Shown here piece after piece: positions 34,408 to 50,313 of a stretch of DNA of 64,000 bases (positions are counted from its first letter, which is position 1; each line of letters opens with the position of its first letter). The stretch comes from Tropicimonas_B omnivorans. Its GTDB lineage: Bacteria > Pseudomonadota > Alphaproteobacteria > Rhodobacterales > Rhodobacteraceae. Position numbers and translations under genes: made by a program. Under the pieces are notes generated by a model that worked only from the letters and a program-made list of their open reading frames with translations, was not told where the DNA came from and made no database searches. Location of the stretch: the NCBI RefSeq assembly GCF_031846565.1, contig NZ_JAVRHL010000002.1, forward strand, positions 124,001-188,000, written 5' to 3'.

Positions 34408-34926
34408 GTGGATAGAGCCCAGAAAGAGAAAGTGGTCGAGGAACTCGGCCAGATCTTCGAAAGCTCTGGCGTCGTGGTGGTTTCCCACTACGAAGGTCTC
34501 ACGGTCGCCGAGATGCAGGACCTCCGGGCGCGTGCGCGCGACGCCGGCGGCTCCGTGCGCGTTGCCAAGAACAGGCTTGCCAAGATCGCCCTCGAGGGGA
34601 CGCCCGCTGCTTCCATTGCGGACTACCTGACGGGCATGACCGTGCTCACCTATTCCGAAGACCCCGTGGCAGCTGCCAAGGTGGTCGAGGACTTCGCCAA
34701 GACGAACAAGAAGTTCGAAGTCATTGGCGGTGCAATGGGTGGGTCGGCCCTCGACCGGGCCGGTGTCGAAGCCGTGTCGAAACTGCCGTCGCGCGAGGAG
34801 CTCATCGCTTCCATCGCCGGCTGCATCGGCGCACCCGCTTCGAACATCGCCGGTGCGATTGGCGCGCCCGCTTCGAACATCGCGAGCATTCTCAGCACCA
34901 TCGAGGAGCGCGGCGAGGCCGCGTGA
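34408..34926 (+). CDS. rplJ: 50S ribosomal protein L10
   Basis: 172 residues starting at GTG 34408 (MDRAQKEKVVEELGQIF) with TTGGAG upstream. The N-terminal rRNA-binding domain holds VVVSHYEGLTV and RVAKNRLAKIAL. The C-terminal part contains an 11-residue near-duplication, GCIGAPASNIA then GAIGAPASNIA, just before the helix that binds L7/L12 dimers. L10 anchors the L7/L12 stalk and autoregulates. Confidence 0.96.
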   Translation: MDRAQKEKVVEELGQIFESSGVVVVSHYEGLTVAEMQDLRARARDAGGSVRVAKNRLAKIALEGTPAASIADYLTGMTVLTYSEDPVAAAKVVEDFAKTNKKFEVIGGAMGGSALDRAGVEAVSKLPSREELIASIAGCIGAPASNIAGAIGAPASNIASILSTIEERGEAA

Positions 34927-34997
34927 GACGACGCGAGACCGGCGCGGGGTTGATCCCCGCAACGTCGGGACACATCTAAGCAAACGGAAAAGTAATC

Positions 34998-35378
34998 ATG
35001 GCTGATCTGAAAAAACTCGCCGAAGAGATCGTGGGTCTCACCCTTCTCGAGGCGCAAGAGCTGAAAACCATCCTCAAGGACGAGTACGGCATCGAGCCCG
35101 CCGCCGGCGGCGCGGTGATGATGGCCGGTCCGGCCGGCGATGCCGGCGGCGCTGCCGAGGAAGAGAAGACCGAGTTCGACGTGATCCTGAAGGCCGCTGG
35201 CGGTCAGAAGATCAACGTCATCAAGGAAGTCCGCGCCATCACGGGCCTCGGCCTGAAAGAGGCCAAGGAGCTCGTCGAAGCTGGCGGCAAGGCCGTCAAG
35301 GAAGGCGTCTCCAAGGACGAAGCCGAAGAGATCAAGACCAAGCTGGAAGCTGCCGGCGCCGAGGTCGAGGTCAAGTAA
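34998..35378 (+). CDS. rplL: 50S ribosomal protein L7/L12
   Basis: 126 residues: N-terminal dimerisation helices (ADLKKLAEEIVGLTLLEAQE), an Ala/Gly-rich hinge (about 38-55) and the conserved factor-binding domain KINVIKEVRAITGLGLKEAK. A 6-bp hairpin GCGGGG/CCCCGC (34944-34960) lies between rplJ and rplL, where extra L12 translation is needed. Downstream is a three-hairpin spacer before rpoB. Confidence 0.97.
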   Translation: MADLKKLAEEIVGLTLLEAQELKTILKDEYGIEPAAGGAVMMAGPAGDAGGAAEEEKTEFDVILKAAGGQKINVIKEVRAITGLGLKEAKELVEAGGKAVKEGVSKDEAEEIKTKLEAAGAEVEVK

Positions 35379-35383
35379 TCACG

Positions 35384-35510
35384 CGCCGGGGCGGTCTGCC
35401 GCCCCAGGCGACGTGCGAGACGACGGCCGGGCCGGGGAGTCATTCCCGGCCCGGCCTGAGCCCTTCTTGGACAGGGCCCGTGCTGCGGCGTGCGGGCGGA
35501 CCCTGTCCAA
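35384..35510 (+). promoter_or_regulatory. Three consecutive hairpins between rplL and rpoB
   Basis: Hairpin A, 35384-35410: an 11-bp stem with one bulged A, core GGGGCGG/CCGCCCC. Hairpin B: GGCCGGGCCGGG (35425-35436) with CCCGGCCCGGCC (35445-35456), 12 bp perfect, 8-nt loop. Hairpin C: TTGGACAGGG (35467-35476) with CCCTGTCCAA (35501-35510), 10 bp plus an inner CCCG/CGGG stem. No T-tracts follow. In E. coli this spacer holds an attenuator and an RNase III site, so a similar role is likely. The remainder to rpoB (35511-35651) shows no gene. Confidence 0.65.
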
Positions 35511-35651
35511 GGCGAGGCTCCCCGAAGGGGTTCGGGCGCGGCCGGTGGGACGGCCGCAGGAATGGAACCCCGCCGCCTTCATTCGTGAGCGGCGCTCGCG
35601 TCCGGCCCCGGGACGCTGGCGATCCGCGACAGACGAAAGGTGTCTTACGGC

Positions 35652-38600
35652 ATGGCGCAATCCTATCTCGGTCAGAAACGGCTTCGGAAATATTACGGCA
35701 AGATCAGGGAAGTCCTTGAGATGCCGAACCTCATCGAGGTTCAGAAGTCGTCCTACGATCTCTTCCTGAAGTCCGGCGATCAGCTCGAGCCGATGGACGG
35801 CGAGGGCATTGCCGGCGTGTTCCAGTCGGTCTTCCCGATCAAGGACTTCAACGAGACCGCGGTTCTCGAATTCGTGAAGTACGAGCTGGAGCGTCCGAAA
35901 TACGACGTCGAGGAATGCCAGCAGCGCGACATGACCTATTCCGCGCCGCTGAAGGTGACCCTCCGTCTCATCGTGTTCGACGTGGACGAGGATACCGGCG
36001 CCAAGTCCGTCAAGGACATCAAGGAGCAGGACGTGTTCATGGGGGACATGCCCCTCATGACGCAGAACGGGACGTTCGTCGTCAACGGCACCGAGCGTGT
36101 CATCGTCTCCCAGATGCACCGCTCCCCGGGCGTGTTCTTCGACCATGACAAGGGCAAGACGCACTCCTCGGGCAAGCTGCTCTTCGCCTGCCGGATCATC
36201 CCGTACCGCGGCTCCTGGCTGGACTTCGAGTTCGACGCCAAGGACATCGTCTATGCGCGCATCGACCGTCGCCGGAAGCTCCCGGTCACGACGCTGCTCT
36301 ATGCGCTCGGCCTTGATCAGGAAGCGATCACCGACGCCTATTACGAGACCGTCAACTACCGCCGCGAAGGCAACAAGGGCTGGGTCACGCACTTCTTCCC
36401 CGAGCGCGTCCGCGGCACCCGTCCGACCTACGACCTCGTGGATGCCGATACCGGCGAAGTCTTCGCCGAGGCCGGCAAGAAGGTGACGCCGCGCGCCGTC
36501 AAGCAGCTGATCGACGAGGGCAAGGTCTCCGATCTTCTCGTGCCGTTCGACCAGATCATCGGCCGCTTCGTCGCCAAGGACATCATCAACGAGGAAACCG
36601 GCGCGATCTACGTCGAGGCCGGGGACGAGCTGACCTGGGAAGTCGACAAGGCCGGTGACGTCACGGGCGGGTCCCTCAAGGAACTGCTCGATGCCGGCGT
36701 GACCGACATCCCGGTGCTCGACATCGACAACATCAATGTGGGTCCGTACATCCGCAACACGATGGCGATGGACAAGAACATGAACCGCGACACCGCGCTC
36801 ATGGACATCTACCGCGTGATGCGTCCGGGCGAGCCGCCCACCGTCGAGGCCGCCAGCACCCTCTTCGACAGCCTGTTCGCAGACAGCGAGCGGTACGACC
36901 TGTCCGCGGTCGGCCGCGTCAAGATGAACATGCGTCTCGCTCTCGATGCCGAGGACACTCAGCGCACGCTCCGCCGCGAGGACATCGTCGCCTGCATCAA
37001 GGCGCTTGTCGAACTGCGGGACGGCAAGGGCGAGATCGACGACATCGACCACCTCGGCAACCGCCGCGTGCGCTCGGTCGGCGAGCTGATGGAGAACCAG
37101 TACCGCGTCGGCCTGCTGCGCATGGAGCGAGCGATCAAGGAGCGCATGTCCTCCGTCGAGATCGACACGGTCATGCCGCAGGACCTGATCAACGCCAAGC
37201 CCGCCGCTGCCGCCGTGCGCGAGTTCTTCGGCTCCTCGCAGCTGTCCCAGTTCATGGACCAGACCAACCCGCTCTCCGAGGTCACGCACAAGCGTCGTCT
37301 CTCGGCGCTCGGGCCCGGCGGTCTGACGCGTGAGCGCGCCGGCTTCGAGGTGCGCGACGTCCACCCGACCCATTACGGCCGGATGTGCCCGATCGAAACG
37401 CCGGAAGGCCCGAACATCGGTCTCATCAACTCGCTCGCGACGTTCGCGCGTGTGAACAAGTACGGCTTCATCGAGACGCCCTACCGCGTGGTGAACGAAG
37501 GACAGGTGACCGACGAGGTCCACTACATGTCCGCGACCGAGGAGATGCGCCACGTCGTGGCCCAGGCGAACGCGGAGCTCGACGAGAGCGGCAAGTTCGT
37601 CCAGGAATTCGTCTCCACCCGCCAGTCGGGCGAGTACACCCTGGCGCCGAACGAACATGTCGACCTCATCGACGTGTCCCCCAAGCAGCTGGTCTCCGTC
37701 GCGGCCTCGCTGATCCCGTTCCTCGAGAACGACGACGCCAACCGCGCTCTCATGGGCTCGAACATGCAGCGTCAGGCGGTTCCGCTCCTGCAGGCCGAGG
37801 CGCCTCTCGTCGGCACCGGCATCGAGGAAGTGGTGGCGCGTGACTCGGGCGCGGCGATCACAGCGCGCCGGACCGGCATCGTCGACCAGGTCGACGCGCA
37901 GCGTATCGTCGTGCGCGCCACCGGGGATCTCGATCCGGGCGATCCGGGCGTGGACATCTACCGCCTCCGCAAGTTCCAGCGCTCCAACCAGAACACCTGC
38001 ATCAACCAGCGTCCGCTGGTGAAAGTGGGCGACACGGTGGGCAAGGGCGAGGTCGTCGCCGACGGTCCCTCCACCGAGCTCGGCGAGCTGGCCCTGGGCA
38101 AGAACGTGGTCGTCGCGTTCATGCCGTGGAACGGCTACAACTACGAGGACTCGATCCTGATCTCCGAGCGCATCGCGCGTGACGACGTCTTCACCTCGAT
38201 CCACATCGAGGAATTCGAGGTCGCCGCCCGCGATACCAAGCTCGGGCCCGAGGAAATCACGCGGGACATCCCGAACGTCGGCGAGGAAGCCCTGCGCAAC
38301 CTCGACGAGGCGGGTATCGTCTATATCGGTGCCGAGGTCGGCCCCGCGGACATCCTCGTCGGCAAGATCACCCCGAAGGGCGAGACGCCGATGACGCCGG
38401 AGGAGAAACTCCTGCGCGCGATCTTTGGCGAGAAGGCCTCCGACGTGCGCGACACGTCCCTGCGTCTTCCGCCGGGCGATTTCGGCACCGTGGTCGAGGT
38501 GCGGGTCTTCAACCGGCACGGCGTCGAGAAGGACGAGCGCGCGCTTCAGATCGAGCGCGAAGAGGTCGAGCGCCTCGCCCGTGACCGGGACGACGAGGTC

Positions 38601-39815
38601 GCGATCCTCGATCGCAACATCTACTCCCGCCTAAAGACCATGATCCTCGGCAAGACCGCGGTGAAGGGCCCGAAGGGCGTCAAGGCGAACTCGGAGATCA
38701 CCGAAGAGCTTCTGGGCACGTTGTCCCGCGGCCAGTGGTGGCAGCTCGCCCTGTCGGACGAGACGGAGGCGCAGCATGTCGAGGCGCTGAACAGTCAGTA
38801 CGAGAACCAGAAGCGGGCGCTCGAGGCCCGTTTCGAGGACAAGGTCGAGAAGGTCCGCCGCGGGGACGACCTGCCGCCGGGCGTGATGAAGATGGTCAAG
38901 GTCTTCATCGCGGTGAAGCGCAAGCTCCAGCCGGGCGACAAGATGGCCGGCCGTCACGGCAACAAGGGTGTCATCTCCCGCGTCGTGCCGATGGAGGACA
39001 TGCCGTTCCTCGCGGATGGCACGCCCGTGGACTTCGTTCTCAACCCGCTCGGCGTGCCGAGCCGGATGAACGTCGGGCAGATCCTCGAGACCCACATGGG
39101 CTGGGCCTCCCGCGGCCTCGGCATCAAGATCGACGATGCCCTGGACGATTATCGTCGTAACGGGGACATGACCCCGGTGCGCGACGCGATGAAGCTGGCC
39201 TACGGAGACGACGTGTACGCCGAGGGCATCGAGGGCATGGACGACGCCCTTCTGCTCGAAGCCGCCGGCAATGCCACGCGTGGCGTGCCGATCGCCACGC
39301 CGGTCTTCGACGGCGCCAAAGAAGCGGACGTGGACGAGCAGCTGGTGCGCGCGGGCTTCGATCACTCGGGTCAATCCGAGCTGTTCGACGGCCGGACGGG
39401 CGAGCAGTTTGCCCGCCGGGTCACGGTGGGCATGAAGTACCTGCTGAAGCTCCATCACCTGGTGGACGACAAGATCCACGCCCGCTCGACCGGCCCCTAC
39501 AGCCTCGTCACCCAGCAACCGCTCGGCGGCAAGGCGCAGTTCGGCGGTCAGCGCTTCGGTGAGATGGAGGTCTGGGCGCTTGAAGCATACGGCGCGGCCT
39601 ACACCTTGCAGGAGATGCTGACGGTGAAGTCGGATGACGTCGCCGGTCGGACCAAGGTCTACGAGAGCATCGTCAAGGGCGAGGACAACTTCGAGGCGGG
39701 CGTGCCCGAATCGTTCAACGTTCTCGTCAAGGAGGTCCGCGGTCTGGGCCTCAACATGGAACTCCTGGATGCGGAGGAAGAGGACACCGTGCCGGAAGAG
39801 GAGGACGCCGAATAA
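35652..39815 (+). CDS. rpoB: DNA-directed RNA polymerase subunit beta
   Basis: 1387 residues. ATG 35652 (MAQSYLGQKRLRKYYGKI) is preferred over one four codons upstream. The rifampicin region GSSQLSQFMDQTNPLSEVTH (527-546) has Asp536, His546 and Ser551, equivalent to E. coli D516, H526 and S531, so it reads as wild type. Active-site segments include GRHGNKGVISR and MNVGQILETHMGWASRGLG. The acidic C-terminus ends EEEDTVPEEEDAE. rpoC follows after 76 bp. Confidence 0.98.
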   Translation: MAQSYLGQKRLRKYYGKIREVLEMPNLIEVQKSSYDLFLKSGDQLEPMDGEGIAGVFQSVFPIKDFNETAVLEFVKYELERPKYDVEECQQRDMTYSAPLKVTLRLIVFDVDEDTGAKSVKDIKEQDVFMGDMPLMTQNGTFVVNGTERVIVSQMHRSPGVFFDHDKGKTHSSGKLLFACRIIPYRGSWLDFEFDAKDIVYARIDRRRKLPVTTLLYALGLDQEAITDAYYETVNYRREGNKGWVTHFFPERVRGTRPTYDLVDADTGEVFAEAGKKVTPRAVKQLIDEGKVSDLLVPFDQIIGRFVAKDIINEETGAIYVEAGDELTWEVDKAGDVTGGSLKELLDAGVTDIPVLDIDNINVGPYIRNTMAMDKNMNRDTALMDIYRVMRPGEPPTVEAASTLFDSLFADSERYDLSAVGRVKMNMRLALDAEDTQRTLRREDIVACIKALVELRDGKGEIDDIDHLGNRRVRSVGELMENQYRVGLLRMERAIKERMSSVEIDTVMPQDLINAKPAAAAVREFFGSSQLSQFMDQTNPLSEVTHKRRLSALGPGGLTRERAGFEVRDVHPTHYGRMCPIETPEGPNIGLINSLATFARVNKYGFIETPYRVVNEGQVTDEVHYMSATEEMRHVVAQANAELDESGKFVQEFVSTRQSGEYTLAPNEHVDLIDVSPKQLVSVAASLIPFLENDDANRALMGSNMQRQAVPLLQAEAPLVGTGIEEVVARDSGAAITARRTGIVDQVDAQRIVVRATGDLDPGDPGVDIYRLRKFQRSNQNTCINQRPLVKVGDTVGKGEVVADGPSTELGELALGKNVVVAFMPWNGYNYEDSILISERIARDDVFTSIHIEEFEVAARDTKLGPEEITRDIPNVGEEALRNLDEAGIVYIGAEVGPADILVGKITPKGETPMTPEEKLLRAIFGEKASDVRDTSLRLPPGDFGTVVEVRVFNRHGVEKDERALQIEREEVERLARDRDDEVAILDRNIYSRLKTMILGKTAVKGPKGVKANSEITEELLGTLSRGQWWQLALSDETEAQHVEALNSQYENQKRALEARFEDKVEKVRRGDDLPPGVMKMVKVFIAVKRKLQPGDKMAGRHGNKGVISRVVPMEDMPFLADGTPVDFVLNPLGVPSRMNVGQILETHMGWASRGLGIKIDDALDDYRRNGDMTPVRDAMKLAYGDDVYAEGIEGMDDALLLEAAGNATRGVPIATPVFDGAKEADVDEQLVRAGFDHSGQSELFDGRTGEQFARRVTVGMKYLLKLHHLVDDKIHARSTGPYSLVTQQPLGGKAQFGGQRFGEMEVWALEAYGAAYTLQEMLTVKSDDVAGRTKVYESIVKGEDNFEAGVPESFNVLVKEVRGLGLNMELLDAEEEDTVPEEEDAE

Positions 39816-39891
39816 GGCGCTCCTTCACGGCCGCTGCCCGCGCGGCGGCCGTCCGGCCCTCTCCCCACCGCCCCTGTTTTAGGAAATCGCA

Positions 39892-44136
<4,245 letters not shown>

Positions 44137-44162
44137 TCCTGCGGTTCACTCAGAACTGGAAG

Positions 44163-44195
44163 CGCCCCGGCCCATCGGCCGGGGCGTTTTCGTTT
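44163..44195 (+). terminator. Intrinsic terminator after rpoC
   Basis: CGCCCCGGCC (44163-44172) and GGCCGGGGCG (44177-44186) form a perfect 10-bp stem with a CATC loop, followed by TTTTCGTTT. It begins 26 bp after the rpoC stop. Confidence 0.93.
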
Positions 44196-44247
44196 GCGGG
44201 GCGGGGGAGGACTGGCGGGGCGGAACCGGGCGACTAGGTCCCTCCTT

Positions 44248-44526
44248 ATGGATGATGCAGCAAGATCGGTGGCGGTGCGGGTGACGGGGCGCGTCCAGGG
44301 CGTGTCCTTCCGGGCCTGGACGAAAGAGCGCGCGGAGGTGTTCGGATTGAACGGCTGGGTGCGCAACGAGACGGACGGCAGCGTCTCGGCCTGCCTCTCC
44401 GGCCCGCCGGACGCTGTCGAGCGGATGCTCGGGGAGATGCGGCGCGGTCCTTCCCCAGCGAAGGTGGATACCCTCGACGTGAGGGATGCGGATGCGCCGG
44501 CGGCGGGGTTCGCGGTGCAGAGGTAA
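44248..44526 (+). CDS. acyP: Acylphosphatase
   Basis: 92 residues. The acylphosphatase signature RVTGRVQGVSFRAWTKERA contains the phosphate-binding loop and Arg, and GLNGWVRNETDGSVSACLSG supplies the catalytic Asn. It hydrolyses acyl phosphates such as acetyl phosphate and 1,3-bisphosphoglycerate. ATG 44248 gives the normal size; the preceding frame is the terminator region. It lies between the rpoC terminator and a DMT transporter. Confidence 0.9.
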   Translation: MDDAARSVAVRVTGRVQGVSFRAWTKERAEVFGLNGWVRNETDGSVSACLSGPPDAVERMLGEMRRGPSPAKVDTLDVRDADAPAAGFAVQR

Positions 44527-44641
44527 GGCACGCGCGCAAGCCGCGGGCGACTGCCATTCGGGACCATCCCGTCCGGAGGCTATTGCCGCTCCTCTGTCGC
44601 CGCGCTAGCGCTTGGCGACTTCCACACGCGGACAGGTTCGG

Positions 44642-45559
44642 ATGCTCGGTGACAATGCCCGCGGTGCGCTCTTGATGCTGGGCAGCATGGCCGCCTTCAC
44701 GATCAACGACACGGCGCTCAAGATCCTCTCCTCGGACATCCCGCTCTTCCAGACCATCGCGCTCCGCGGAGCGGGGACGACCGTCCTTCTCGCGCTTCTT
44801 GCATGGGCCCTCGGGCAATGGCGGCAGCTTCGTCTTGCGGGGCGGGACCGCTCGCTCATCGCCTTGCGCGTCGCCGCGGAGATCGTCGCGGCCTTCACCT
44901 TCATCGGCGCGCTCTTTCACATGGACCTCGCAAACGCGACGGCGATCCTGCAGGCCGTGCCGCTCGCCGTCACGCTCGCAGGAGCGGCGTTTCTCGGCGA
45001 ACCGGTAGGATGGAAGCGCCTAAGCGCCATCGTCGTGGGCTTCTTCGGCGTCCTGCTGATGGTGCGGCCGGGAACGGAGGGGTTCACGGTGCATTCGCTC
45101 CTCTGCCTTGCCGCCGTCGGGGCCGTCACCGTGAGGGATCTCTGTACACGGCGCCTGGGTGCAGCGGTCCCCTCCATGGTGGTGGCCACCCTCACCGCGG
45201 GCGGTGTCGGCCTTGCAGCGGCGCTCGCGGCGACGGTGAGCGGGGGCTGGGCGCCGATGGAGCCGGGAGCGATCGGCATCCTCGCGGGCGCATCTGCGGC
45301 GATCCTCTTCGGCTACGTCTTCTCGATCCTTGCCATGAGGGTCGGGGAGATCGCCGTCGTCGCTCCGATGCGGTACAGTTCGCTTCTCTGGGCGTTGGGC
45401 CTCGGCTGGTTCGTCTTCGGCGACTGGCCGCGTCCCTTGACGCTCGCGGGCGCGGCAATCGTCGTGACGATGGGGGTGTTCACCTTCTACCGGGAACGCG
45501 CCCTCACGTCCGCGGCCGGATCAGGACCGCAGGAGGTCCTGATCCGGCCGCGGACGTGA
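44642..45559 (+). CDS. DMT superfamily (EamA) transporter
   Basis: A 305-residue inner-membrane protein with about ten helices in two EamA repeats. The first repeat contains GALLMLGSMAAFTINDTALK and ANATAILQAVPLAVTLAGAAFLGEPVGWKR. The second has PMRYSSLLWALGLGWFVFGDWP. ATG 44642 is chosen; a TTG at 44612 in frame is possible. Substrate unknown (metabolite export is typical). The last 20 codons are built into a 28-bp perfect inverted repeat, so the C-terminal residues after YRERAL may be incidental. Confidence 0.85.
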   Translation: MLGDNARGALLMLGSMAAFTINDTALKILSSDIPLFQTIALRGAGTTVLLALLAWALGQWRQLRLAGRDRSLIALRVAAEIVAAFTFIGALFHMDLANATAILQAVPLAVTLAGAAFLGEPVGWKRLSAIVVGFFGVLLMVRPGTEGFTVHSLLCLAAVGAVTVRDLCTRRLGAAVPSMVVATLTAGGVGLAAALAATVSGGWAPMEPGAIGILAGASAAILFGYVFSILAMRVGEIAVVAPMRYSSLLWALGLGWFVFGDWPRPLTLAGAAIVVTMGVFTFYRERALTSAAGSGPQEVLIRPRT

Positions 45560-45562
45560 GGG
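45501..45562. repeat. 28-bp perfect inverted repeat at the 3' end of the DMT gene
   Basis: The arms are 45501-45528 and 45535-45562, perfectly complementary, with a 6-nt spacer GCAGGA. The left arm begins CCCTCACGTCCGCGG. It covers the last codons and stop of the transporter gene. No T-tract follows on the plus strand. It could terminate transcription in a Rho-assisted way or be a former mobile or palindromic repeat unit. Confidence 0.9.
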
Positions 45563-45598
45563 CGGAGGGTCTCATACACACAGATTGTGAAGGGTCTG

Positions 45599-45627
45599 TT
45601 GACACGCCCCCCGATTCCCCATAGAGA
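45599..45627 (+). promoter_or_regulatory. Probable promoter of the str operon (rpsL)
   Basis: A perfect -35 TTGACA (45599-45604), 17-bp spacer and weak -10 TAGAGA (45622-45627) lie about 225 bp before rpsL, after the palindrome. The leader up to rpsL (45628-45851) shows no gene and may carry regulation. The -35 is convincing, the -10 less so. Confidence 0.55.
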
Positions 45628-45851
45628 CCGGCCACTCAAGCCGGAGCGGCCTGTTGCCCCGGAGTGAGAATACAGAACTGAAGTGGTCACGATCCAGGCA
45701 CGATGCCTCGATCCTCTGAAATTCCACCGCGTCGTTTCCGCGATCGAGGAAGCGCCGGCGGTCTTTGCGTTTTGCGGACGCGCAATGCGCATTCGATGTG
45801 AACTATCCGCGCGGTACGCGCGCGCCTGATGGAAGCGATACGGGGAACCGA

Positions 45852-46223
45852 ATGCCGACGATCCAGCAGCTGATCCGCAAGCCGCGGCAGCCCAAAGTTA
45901 AAAGGTCGAAGTCGCTGCACCTCGAAGGGTGCCCGCAAAAGCGTGGCGTCTGCACGCGCGTCTACACCACCACGCCGAAGAAGCCGAACTCGGCCATGCG
46001 GAAAGTCGCCAAAGTGCGTCTGACCAACGGGTACGAGGTCATCAGCTACATTCCGGGCGAAAGTCACAATCTCCAGGAGCACTCCGTGGTCCTGATTCGC
46101 GGTGGCCGGGTGAAAGACCTTCCGGGCGTCCGTTATCACATCCTCCGTGGTGTCCTCGACACCCAGGGCGTCAAGGACCGCCGTCAGCGTCGTTCGAAGT
46201 ACGGCGCCAAGCGTCCGAAGTAA
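45852..46223 (+). CDS. rpsL: 30S ribosomal protein S12
   Basis: 123 residues. It forms the decoding centre with 16S rRNA. Streptomycin-relevant Lys43 (TTTPKKPNSA) and Lys88 (LIRGGRVKDLPGVRYH) are wild type. ATG 45852 is the family start MPTIQQLIRKPRQPK; earlier codons in frame lie in the leader. It is the first gene of the str operon rpsL-rpsG-fusA-tuf. Confidence 0.97.
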   Translation: MPTIQQLIRKPRQPKVKRSKSLHLEGCPQKRGVCTRVYTTTPKKPNSAMRKVAKVRLTNGYEVISYIPGESHNLQEHSVVLIRGGRVKDLPGVRYHILRGVLDTQGVKDRRQRRSKYGAKRPK

Positions 46224-46235
46224 GGAGAAGAAGCG

Positions 46236-46706
46236 ATGTCCCGTCGCCATGCCGCCGAGAAGCGCGAAGTACTGCCGGACGCGAAGTTCGGCTCGATTGT
46301 TCTGACGAAGTTCATGAACAACCTGATGATCGACGGCAAGAAGTCCGTCGCCGAGCGCATCGTCTATTCCGCCCTCGATCGGGTCGAGGGGCGCCTCAAG
46401 CGCTCCCCCATCGAGGTGTTCGACGAAGCCCTCGACAACGTGAAGCCCTCCGTCGAGGTGCGCTCCCGCCGGGTCGGCGGCGCCACCTACCAGGTGCCCG
46501 TCGAAGTGCGCCCCGAGCGCCGCGAGGCGCTGGCGATCCGCTGGCTGATCATCGCCAGCCGCGCCCGCAACGAGAATACCATGGAAGAGCGTCTGGCCGG
46601 TGAGCTGGCCGATGCCGTCAACTCCCGCGGAAGCGCAGTGAAGAAGCGCGAGGACACCCACAAGATGGCCGACGCGAACCGCGCGTTCAGCCACTACCGC
46701 TGGTAA
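46236..46706 (+). CDS. rpsG: 30S ribosomal protein S7
   Basis: 156 residues. It nucleates assembly of the 16S 3' major domain. Conserved parts are MSRRHAAEKREVLPDAKFGS, KSVAERIVYSALDRVE, RRVGGATYQVPVEVRPERR and the C-terminal HKMADANRAFSHYRW. AAGGAGAAGAAGCG lies ahead of the ATG. In many bacteria S7 represses the str operon. Confidence 0.97.
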   Translation: MSRRHAAEKREVLPDAKFGSIVLTKFMNNLMIDGKKSVAERIVYSALDRVEGRLKRSPIEVFDEALDNVKPSVEVRSRRVGGATYQVPVEVRPERREALAIRWLIIASRARNENTMEERLAGELADAVNSRGSAVKKREDTHKMADANRAFSHYRW

Positions 46707-46734
46707 CCGAAATCCCAGCCTGAGGACCCATCCC

Positions 46735-48876
<2,142 letters not shown>

Positions 48877-48878
48877 CC

Positions 48879-48946
48879 TGCGGTGGGCGCCAGCGCCCAC
48901 CCTACACCACCCGACGGTTAGGGTGGGCACCGCGTCGCCCACCGCA
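48879..48946. repeat. REP-like palindromic element between fusA and tuf2
   Basis: The left arm 48879-48904 contains GGTGGGCG-CCAG-CGCCCACC followed by CTA. The right arm 48919-48946 contains TAGGGTGGGC and GCCCACC and mirrors it. Each arm can fold alone, or the two pair over 10 inner and 8-11 outer bp around a 14-nt loop. GGTGGGC/GCCCACC units of this kind recur as intergenic repeats in many bacterial genomes. It fills most of the 93-bp spacer. Whether it terminates, stabilises or is only a repeat cannot be decided here. Confidence 0.8.
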
Positions 48947-48969
48947 TGAGAGACGACAAGGAGGCCGAG

Positions 48970-50145
<1,176 letters not shown>

Positions 50146-50193
50146 TCAAGAGGCGAGGGGCTTCGGGTTCGTCCCGAACCACACGGTGAATGG

Positions 50194-50223
50194 CAGGGGG
50201 GACGGCAATGCCGGGCCCCCCTG
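50194..50223 (+). terminator. Compound hairpin between tuf2 and rpsJ
   Basis: CAGGGGGG (50194-50201) pairs with CCCCCCTG (50216-50223); an inner CGGC/GCCG stem lies within the loop. A smaller TTCGGG/CCCGAA hairpin (50162-50178) precedes it. No T-run, so it is an attenuator or Rho-assisted site separating the str and S10 units. Confidence 0.5.
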
Positions 50224-50313
50224 TCCACCACAAGACTAAGACCGCGACGTGGGGGTGGATGAGCCTCCTCCACCTCTCCGGCTCACGGACACGCCTCGAA
50301 AGGCAAGACAAAG

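Noticed and set aside
35379..38519. Very long open frame (over 1000 codons) antisense to rpoB
   Set aside because: Composition is Arg/His/Asp/Val-rich with no family resemblance, typical of the mirror frame of a GC-rich gene with strong third-position G/C bias. The sense frame is unmistakable rpoB.
48946..48969. Alternative tuf2 start at the ATG 48946
   Set aside because: It lies at the end of the palindromic element, adds eight residues absent from EF-Tu, and the true start at 48970 has an AAGGAGG site.
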